Assembly: GCA_001942045.1 (NCBI GenBank)
Contig: MSTD01000007.1
Coordinates: 8,704 to 72,703, forward strand
Source: Mycolicibacterium porcinum
GTDB taxonomy: Bacteria; Actinomycetota; Actinomycetes; Mycobacteriales; Mycobacteriaceae
Length of the DNA stretch: 64,000 nucleotides
Direction: 5' to 3'
In this document: piece after piece, positions 58,535-64,000 of the stretch
How positions within the stretch are numbered: position 1 is the first letter of the stretch
Layout: every line of letters starts with the position of its first letter
The notes under the pieces: generated by a model
What the model was told of the DNA's origin: nothing
The model's database searches: none
Seen by the model: only the letters and a program-made list of their open reading frames with translations
Program-made: the position numbers and the translations under genes

Positions 58535-59646
58535 CGCATACCCAATCCCCGCGCGATGACACCGCGCAGTACTTCGTTGGTTCCACCGCGCAACGTGAAG
58601 CCGGGGCGCTGGTCCACCGCGGTGGCGACCAGGTGCGCCCACTCGGGGTCCCAGGGGGCGTCGTCTCCGGTATGCCGGTCTGCGTAGTCGGCGATGTCGC
58701 CTTCGAGCGTGGTGCCGAGTACCTTGACGACCGCCGCCGGAACATCGGGATTCTCACCGCGCTCCAGAGCGCCGGCCACCGCAGTTGACATGTGATGTAG
58801 CCCGGCCACTCGCGCGACCAGACGGCCCAATTCGGCGTCACCTGACGTGTTTTCGAGTGCGAGGGTCAACAGCGGGAACGTCGACAGGAATCTCTCCGGA
58901 CCGCTGCGCTCGAAGCTCAGCTCTGAGGTGACCTGGGTCCAGCCGTGGCCGATCTCGCCGAAGACCATGGCATCGGGAACGAACACCTCGTCGAGCACGA
59001 CCTCGTTGAAGTGATGACCGCCGTTCATCGAGATGATCGGCCGGACGTCAACCCCCGGCGTGTGTAGGTCGACGATGAACTGGCTCAATCCGGCATGCCG
59101 GTGCGACGGGTCGACCGGTTCGGTGCGGGCCAGCACGATGAAGGCATGCGCGCGGTGCGCGCCCGAGGTCCACACCTTGGTTCCGGTGATCGACCAGCCG
59201 CCGTCGACCCGTACCGCACGGGTGCGGACGCTCGCCAGATCGGAGCCGGAATCCGGTTCGCTCATCCCGATGCCGAAGAAGCATTCGCCGCGCACGATGC
59301 GAGGTAGGAACTCTGACTTCTGTTCTTCGGTACCGTATTTCAGGAGCGACGGCACGATCTGGCGGTCGGCGATCCAGTGGGCGGCAACCGGTGCGCCCGC
59401 GGCCAGCAGTTCCTCGGTCACCACGAACCGTTCCTGAAACGAGCGGCCATGACCGCCGTAGTGCACGGGAACCGTCATGCCCAGCCAGCCCTGCTTTGCC
59501 AGGGATGCAGTGAAGTTCTCGTCCCACCCGCACAGCCAGGCATCAAGCGACGGCTTGAATGCACCGGCGGCCAACTGTTCGGCCAGGAACCTACGGACCT
59601 CGCGGCGTAACTGCCCCAGGTCGGCGCCGCTCACGATGTCCGCCAC
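58531..59646 (-). CDS. Acyl-CoA dehydrogenase, FAD-binding partner
   Basis: A 371-residue ACAD. The flavin and substrate loop reads GIGMSEPDSGSDLASVRT, and ITGTKVWTSGAHRAH follows. The C-terminal FTLRGGTNEVLRGVIARGLG is the usual FAD contact. It starts with GTG, overlapping the hydratase gene by 16 bases, and its stop overlaps the partner ACAD. The full set of motifs here and the reduced set in the partner suit a heteromeric enzyme of the FadE26-FadE27 kind. Confidence 0.9.
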   Translation of the reverse strand: MADIVSGADLGQLRREVRRFLAEQLAAGAFKPSLDAWLCGWDENFTASLAKQGWLGMTVPVHYGGHGRSFQERFVVTEELLAAGAPVAAHWIADRQIVPSLLKYGTEEQKSEFLPRIVRGECFFGIGMSEPDSGSDLASVRTRAVRVDGGWSITGTKVWTSGAHRAHAFIVLARTEPVDPSHRHAGLSQFIVDLHTPGVDVRPIISMNGGHHFNEVVLDEVFVPDAMVFGEIGHGWTQVTSELSFERSGPERFLSTFPLLTLALENTSGDAELGRLVARVAGLHHMSTAVAGALERGENPDVPAAVVKVLGTTLEGDIADYADRHTGDDAPWDPEWAHLVATAVDQRPGFTLRGGTNEVLRGVIARGLGMR

Positions 59647-60407
59647 TTCGCGATCCGCTGCTGGTGCTCGGCGTCATGGTGGGCCAGCGGCTGCATCGCC
59701 GCCGCCATGGAGAGCGTCGATTCCAGGGAGCCGGTTGTCGATTCCTGCAACAGGCGCTTGGCCATCCGCAGCGCATGCGGAGGGTTGGCCGCGATCCGCT
59801 CTGCCAGCACTCGCGCCTCGGTCAGGAGGTCTTCGTGGGGTACCACTCGGCTGACGAGTCCCCATTCCAACGCCGTTGCGGCATCGATCCGTTCGCCGGT
59901 GAACGTGAGCTCAGCGGCACGGGCATAGCCGATGGCCCGCGGTAGGAACCAGGTCCCGCCGTCACCCGGGATGAGGCCGAGTTGTACAAAGCTCTCGGCG
60001 AAGGATGCACGCTCGGAGGCAATCCTGATGTCGCACATCATCGCCAGATCGCACCCGGCACCGATGGCGGCGCCGTTGACCGCAGCGATCAGAGGCACTT
60101 CGAACCGACCCAGGGCACGTGGGATCCGTTGGATCCCATCGATGTAGGCCCGTCGCTGGTCGATGGCGTCCAGACCGAACATGCCCTGACGGTCGGCCAT
60201 CTCCTTGACGTTGCCGCCGGCGGAGAAGATCTTGCCCGCACCGGTGAGGATGACCGCACCCACGGTGTTGTCGGCGTTGACCGCATCGACGTTGTCCTCG
60301 AAAGCGGCGATGACGTCCTTGCCGGTGATGGCGTTACCGACGTCGGGCAGGGTGATCGTCCAGATTTGCACCGGTCCGTCGGTGTGGACGTCCAGCGGTG
60401 AATTCAC
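59631..60407 (-). CDS. Enoyl-CoA hydratase/isomerase-family protein
   Basis: A 258-residue crotonase-fold protein. The oxyanion blocks are GAGKIFSAGGNVKEM and NGAAIGAGCDLAMMCDIR. The next block reads AESFVQLGLIPGDGGTWFLP, where the first catalytic Glu of true hydratases appears to be Ser, and the GDGGTWFLPR form is nearer the PaaG-type isomerase branch. Hydration or double-bond shift in a CoA ester is expected. GTG 60407 overlaps the aldehyde dehydrogenase gene by GTGA. Confidence 0.87.
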   Translation of the reverse strand: MNSPLDVHTDGPVQIWTITLPDVGNAITGKDVIAAFEDNVDAVNADNTVGAVILTGAGKIFSAGGNVKEMADRQGMFGLDAIDQRRAYIDGIQRIPRALGRFEVPLIAAVNGAAIGAGCDLAMMCDIRIASERASFAESFVQLGLIPGDGGTWFLPRAIGYARAAELTFTGERIDAATALEWGLVSRVVPHEDLLTEARVLAERIAANPPHALRMAKRLLQESTTGSLESTLSMAAAMQPLAHHDAEHQQRIAKWRTS

Positions 60408-61840
60408 GCATGCTCCTTGAGCTGAAGGGATTTGGTCTGCAGGTATTCCTCGAACCCGAACCGTCCCAGTTCGCGGCCGATCCCGGATTTCTTGTAGCCA
60501 CCGAATGGCGCGGTGGGGTTGTAGGCGCCGCCGTTGATGTCGAGTTGTCCGGTCTGCACCTTCCGGGCGAAAGCCATGGCTTCGTCGTCGGTCGCGGCCC
60601 AGACCGCGCCGGAAAGCCCGTAGTGCGTGCCGTTGGCGATCCGCAACGCATCGTCGGCATCGGCGTAGGGGATGACCGCGAGCACCGGACCGAACACCTC
60701 TTCCTGGCCGAGTTCCGAGTCGGGATCGACGTCCGCGAAAACCGTTGGTGCCACGAAATACCCGGTGTCGGTGATCTGCTCGGCACCTCCGGTCAGCAAG
60801 CGGGCGCCGTCGCGCTGGGCCCGCTCGATGAATCCGCGAACCGTCTCGAACTGCGACCGCGACGCCGACGGTCCGATACGGGTCGCAGGGTCGCGCGGAT
60901 CTCCCACGGTGTAACGGGCCACTGCGGACTTGATCAGGTCCAGCGCTTCGCCGTAGCGGCTCTGCGGCACCAGCATCCTGGTCCACGCCATGCAGGTCTG
61001 CCCACCGTTGAGGAAGGCATTGCCCACTCCGACCTTCACCGCGGTGGCCAGGTCGGCGCCGTCGAGGATCACGTTGGCCGATTTGCCGCCGAGCTCCAGC
61101 GCGACCTTCTTGATCGATCGTCCGGCCAGTTCTCCGACGCGGGCGCCGACCCCGGTCGATCCGGTGAACGAGACGAAATCGACGTCGGGATGTGCCGCGA
61201 GGCGTTCGCCGATCACCCGACCGGGACCTGAGACCAGGTTGACCGTCCCGGACGGCAGCCCGGCGTCCTCACAGGCTTCGACGAACGCGAACACCGACAG
61301 CGGGGCTTCGTTGCTGGGTTTCAGCACGACGGTGCAGCCGGCGGCGATGGCCGGCAACACCTTGGCGACCACCTGGTACAGCGGGTAATTCCACGGGGTG
61401 ATGGCCCCGACGACGCCGTAGGGCTCACGCAGGACCAGCGAATTGCCGATGCGCTCTTCGAATTCGAAGGTCTCCAGCACATCGGCGAAGCCCTTGGCCA
61501 CCGCCAGTGGCACTTGCGTTTGCACCGTCTGCGCGATGCGTACGGGGGCGCCCATCTCGGCAGTGATGAGATCGGCGATGTCGGGTAGGCGCTTCTCCAT
61601 CGCGGCGATGACCCGCTGCACGCGATCCTGGCGCTCGGCAACGGAGATCAGCGGATCGAACGCGCGTCGGGCCGCGGCGACGGCGGCGTCGACATCGGCG
61701 GCGCTGCCGTTGGGCACGTGGCCGATCACGGCTTCGGTGGCGGGGTCGATGACGTCGATCAGGCCGTTCCCTGATGGTGTGGTCCAGCTGCCGTCGATGA
61801 ACAGTCTGTTGTGTTCGAAATTGGGCACGGTCGTCCTCAC
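60404..61840 (-). CDS. NAD(P)-dependent aldehyde dehydrogenase
   Basis: A 478-residue ALDH. The general base Glu249 is in [10 protein letters not shown] and the nucleophile Cys283 in [16 protein letters not shown] at about 227-232 is the coenzyme loop. It begins with GTG. Its place between an alcohol dehydrogenase and beta-oxidation genes suggests that the pair oxidises a side-chain alcohol through the aldehyde to the acid, which the acyl-CoA synthetase then activates. Confidence 0.93.
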   Translation of the reverse strand: MRTTVPNFEHNRLFIDGSWTTPSGNGLIDVIDPATEAVIGHVPNGSAADVDAAVAAARRAFDPLISVAERQDRVQRVIAAMEKRLPDIADLITAEMGAPVRIAQTVQTQVPLAVAKGFADVLETFEFEERIGNSLVLREPYGVVGAITPWNYPLYQVVAKVLPAIAAGCTVVLKPSNEAPLSVFAFVEACEDAGLPSGTVNLVSGPGRVIGERLAAHPDVDFVSFTGSTGVGARVGELAGRSIKKVALELGGKSANVILDGADLATAVKVGVGNAFLNGGQTCMAWTRMLVPQSRYGEALDLIKSAVARYTVGDPRDPATRIGPSASRSQFETVRGFIERAQRDGARLLTGGAEQITDTGYFVAPTVFADVDPDSELGQEEVFGPVLAVIPYADADDALRIANGTHYGLSGAVWAATDDEAMAFARKVQTGQLDINGGAYNPTAPFGGYKKSGIGRELGRFGFEEYLQTKSLQLKEHA

Positions 61841-61854
61841 TGTCGTTGAATGGC

Positions 61855-62961
61855 TCAGGGAATCAGGCTGGCGCGAACATCGCGCTTGCCGTCCGTCGCG
61901 GCGAAGACCTCGTTGATCTGGTCGAGCGAATACGACGCTGCCGCAAGCCGATCGAAGGGCAGCTGGTGTTGGTGTCGGTCGAGGAAGTCCAGCGCCCGGG
62001 ACAGCACCGCCGGGTCATACAGGGAGACACCTACCATCGTCTTGTTGGTGAAGACGAACCGTGACGGGTCGAATGCGAACGTCTTGCCGATGTTGATGTT
62101 TCCGATCTCGACGTAGCGTCCGAATTGCGCGAGCATCTGCAGCCCTTCGTCGATCGCCGACGGGTGGCCGACGACCTCGACCACGACGTCGGCGCCCTGG
62201 CCGTCGGTCAATGCCCGCACCGCCTTCGCCCGGTCTTTCGGGGTCGGTATCTCGTTGAGGTCGATCACCGAATCGGCACCGAAAGCTTCTGCCAACGCGA
62301 GCCGTTCGGGCACCCCGTCGATCGCGATCACGTTGGCCGCACCTCGCGCCTTGGCCACGGCAACTGCATAGAGACCGAGTGCGCCGGCTCCCTGAACCAC
62401 GACGTGCTCACCGAGCTGCAGGTCGACGCGCTCAAGTCCGTACATGACCTGGGACAGGGCGCAGTTCGCGCCTGCGGCGATATCGTCGCTCAGCGTGTCG
62501 GGAACCGTGTACACCACGGCCCCGGCCGGGAGCAGGTAGTAGTCGCCGTAGCCGCCGACGAAATAGGGCGGTTGGTCGGCGCGACCCAGCATCGCCATTT
62601 TCAGGTTCAGGCAGGCGTTGCGGCGGCCCGCCAGGCAGTTGCGACAGCGGTGACACGAGTAGAAGTACGGGAACACGATTCGGGTTCCTGCGGTCAACGG
62701 TTTGCCGTTGGAGTCGGTAGACACGCCGTCGCCCAGAACTTCGACGGCGCCGACCATCTCATGGCCCAACACGGTGGGTAGCTGCCCGCCCAGGCCGCGG
62801 GTGGCGAAGGTGCCATGCCAGGCGTGCACGTCCGACCCGCAGATGTTCGCGCGTAGGACGCGGATGAGTATCTCTCCTGGCCCGACGTCGGGCAGGGAGA
62901 CCGTCTGAATCTCAAATGGTTTGCCTGGTTCGTCGAAGCGCGCAATGCGGCCGGTGTACAC
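61855..62961 (-). CDS. Zinc-dependent alcohol dehydrogenase
   Basis: A 368-residue MDR-family dehydrogenase. The catalytic zinc ligands are Cys41 (NICGSDVHAWHG) and His67-Glu68 (LGHEMVGAVE). The structural zinc site has four cysteines at 103, 106, 109 and 117. The coenzyme domain starts with VVQGAGALGLYAV and has an aspartate suited to NAD. It is 14 bases upstream of the aldehyde dehydrogenase in the same direction and 11 bases after the acyl-CoA synthetase. Confidence 0.93.
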   Translation of the reverse strand: MYTGRIARFDEPGKPFEIQTVSLPDVGPGEILIRVLRANICGSDVHAWHGTFATRGLGGQLPTVLGHEMVGAVEVLGDGVSTDSNGKPLTAGTRIVFPYFYSCHRCRNCLAGRRNACLNLKMAMLGRADQPPYFVGGYGDYYLLPAGAVVYTVPDTLSDDIAAGANCALSQVMYGLERVDLQLGEHVVVQGAGALGLYAVAVAKARGAANVIAIDGVPERLALAEAFGADSVIDLNEIPTPKDRAKAVRALTDGQGADVVVEVVGHPSAIDEGLQMLAQFGRYVEIGNINIGKTFAFDPSRFVFTNKTMVGVSLYDPAVLSRALDFLDRHQHQLPFDRLAAASYSLDQINEVFAATDGKRDVRASLIP

Positions 62962-62972
62962 GGCGATTCCCT

Positions 62973-64000
62973 TCAGTTGCTGGTGAATTCGAGGCCGAAC
63001 CGCTCCCGAAGGTCGCGTTTGAGCAGTTTGCCACTGGGGTTCTTCGGCAGCGATTCGACGAAGAACACCTGTTTGGGGGTCTTGAATCCGGCGAGATGCT
63101 CACGGCAGTGTGCGAGCACGTCGTCTTCGGTCACGGTGGTACCGGCGCGCGTCACCACCGCGGCGACGACGGCTTCCACCCAGATTGGGTGTGCCACACC
63201 GAAGACCGCGGCCTCTTCTATCCCGCTGTGCCGGTACAGAACTTCTTCGACCTCGCGGCTTGCGACGTTCTCACCGCCGGTCTTGATCATGTCCTTCTTG
63301 CGGTCGACGACGTGTAGCAGGCCGTGTTCGTCGTAGAAGCCCAGATCGCCGGAATGGAACCAGCCACCGGCGAAAGCCTGCCCGGTCTTGTCTTCATCGT
63401 CGAGGTATCCCAGCATCAAATGCGGGCTGCGGTGGGCGATTTCACCGACGGTGCCGGATTCGACCGGGACGTCGTTGTCGTCGAGGATGACGGTTTCGAC
63501 GTTGACCACAGGCCGCCCCGCAGCCCCGGCGTGAGCATCCTGCTCATCGGGCCCGAGGGCGGAGGCCAGCGGGGCCATCTCGGTCTGGCCGTAGAAGTTC
63601 CACAGGCGCAGATTGGGCAGACGCCTGCGCATCTCGTGCAGGATCTCGCTCGGCATCGGCGAGGCGCCGTAATAACCCTTGCGCAGGCTCGAGAGATCCA
63701 CCTCGTCGAACACCGGGCTGCGCAGGAGGCTTATCCATACCGTTGGTGGGGCAAAGTAATTGGTCACACCGTGCCGTTCGATCGTGCGAAGCACCAGTTC
63801 CGGATCCGGGCGCGGCAGGATGATGCTGGTAGCACCCAGGTAGATGTCGGTGGCCAGGAAGTTGTCCAATTGCGCGCAGTGATACAGCGGAAGTGAATGG
63901 ATCTCCACGTCGTCCCCGGACATTGAGCCGGCCACGATGGTGCTGATGTACTGCCACATCAAGCTGCGGCTGCTGTGCATCACGCCCTTGGGTCGGGATT
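62973..64000 (-). CDS. Acyl-CoA synthetase (AMP-forming), C-terminal part, cut by window edge
   Basis: The frame is open to the window edge, so the N-terminal part is missing. The visible sequence starts in the AMP-binding motif (PKGVMHSSRS), continues with YGASPMPSEIL, NFYGQTEMAPLASALG, and GWFHSGDLGFYDEHG with the ATP-binding aspartate, and ends with VDRKKDMIKTGGENVASREV and the catalytic Lys in NPSGKLLKRDLR. It is a FadD-type ligase that activates a carboxylic acid as the CoA ester. An apparent GTG at 63983 lies inside the domain and is not the true start. Confidence 0.93.
   Translation of the reverse strand, partial: SRPKGVMHSSRSLMWQYISTIVAGSMSGDDVEIHSLPLYHCAQLDNFLATDIYLGATSIILPRPDPELVLRTIERHGVTNYFAPPTVWISLLRSPVFDEVDLSSLRKGYYGASPMPSEILHEMRRRLPNLRLWNFYGQTEMAPLASALGPDEQDAHAGAAGRPVVNVETVILDDNDVPVESGTVGEIAHRSPHLMLGYLDDEDKTGQAFAGGWFHSGDLGFYDEHGLLHVVDRKKDMIKTGGENVASREVEEVLYRHSGIEEAAVFGVAHPIWVEAVVAAVVTRAGTTVTEDDVLAHCREHLAGFKTPKQVFFVESLPKNPSGKLLKRDLRERFGLEFTSN

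Noticed and set aside
62973..63983. Complete 336-residue acyl-CoA synthetase starting at GTG 63983
   Set aside because: The GTG lies inside the PKGVMHS part of the AMP-binding motif, so the protein must begin beyond the window edge and is annotated as partial.

Overview
The window is high-GC DNA from a mycobacterium, most likely a fast-growing Mycolicibacterium-type species. The left third keeps the gene order known from Mycobacterium tuberculosis Rv0389-Rv0418: purT, rhodanese, metZ; a metallo-beta-lactamase-fold protein and fgd1; pta-ackA; glnX-glnH-pknG; mutT3; thiE; thiO-thiS-thiG; lpqL. Extra blocks sit between these markers, and the right two thirds is accessory catabolism of the kind found in environmental mycobacteria. 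I found no rRNA, complete tRNA, insertion sequence, integrase or CRISPR array.

Layout. 1-6.8 kb: end of purT, rhodanese, metZ, then an SDR, a methyltransferase, a GNAT and a luciferase-like oxidoreductase. 6.8-8.6 kb: metallo-hydrolase and F420-dependent glucose-6-phosphate dehydrogenase, closed by a perfect 21-bp hairpin. 8.7-12.5 kb: GntR regulator, amino-acid permease and class III aminotransferase, inserted between fgd1 and pta. 12.6-20.4 kb: acetate/acetyl-phosphate metabolism and the GlnX-GlnH-PknG amino-acid-sensing kinase system. 20.5-23.7 kb: mutT3 and thiamine synthesis, with a TPP riboswitch before thiO. 23.8-30.2 kb: SGNH hydrolase, ABC transporter, SPFH protein and two tandem M28 peptidase lipoproteins. 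30.3-32.9 kb: type III polyketide synthase, membrane methyltransferase and flavoprotein, an operon resembling srsABC phenolic-lipid genes. 32.9-35.8 kb: divergent NCS2 and SulP transporters.

35.8-43.7 kb is a self-contained sugar or polyol cassette. The leftward operon encodes a TIM-barrel isomerase, an SDR, a DhaK-DhaL kinase and an RpiB-like isomerase. The rightward operon encodes an MFS transporter and both halves of a split transketolase, followed by a GntR regulator. Copies of a TGTTGAC / GTCAACA operator lie in the divergent promoter and before the regulator. The best reading is tetritol/tetrulose use feeding erythrose 4-phosphate into a dedicated transketolase, with D-apiose as the main alternative.

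44.9-64 kb is a catabolic cluster for a steroid or similar polycyclic terpenoid. It has a KstD-like dehydrogenase divergent from a KshA-like Rieske oxygenase, PadR and two TetR regulators, a flavin reductase, a thioesterase, three SDRs in all with the sugar cassette's one counted apart (two here), an esterase, NTF2-fold proteins, a pair of acyl-CoA dehydrogenases, an enoyl-CoA hydratase/isomerase, an aldehyde dehydrogenase, a zinc alcohol dehydrogenase and an acyl-CoA synthetase cut by the window edge. Three genes in it are unrecognised: a 358-aa protein with an HxD...H arrangement, a 309-aa protein with four C-terminal cysteines, and a 94-aa cysteine-containing protein coupled to kshA.
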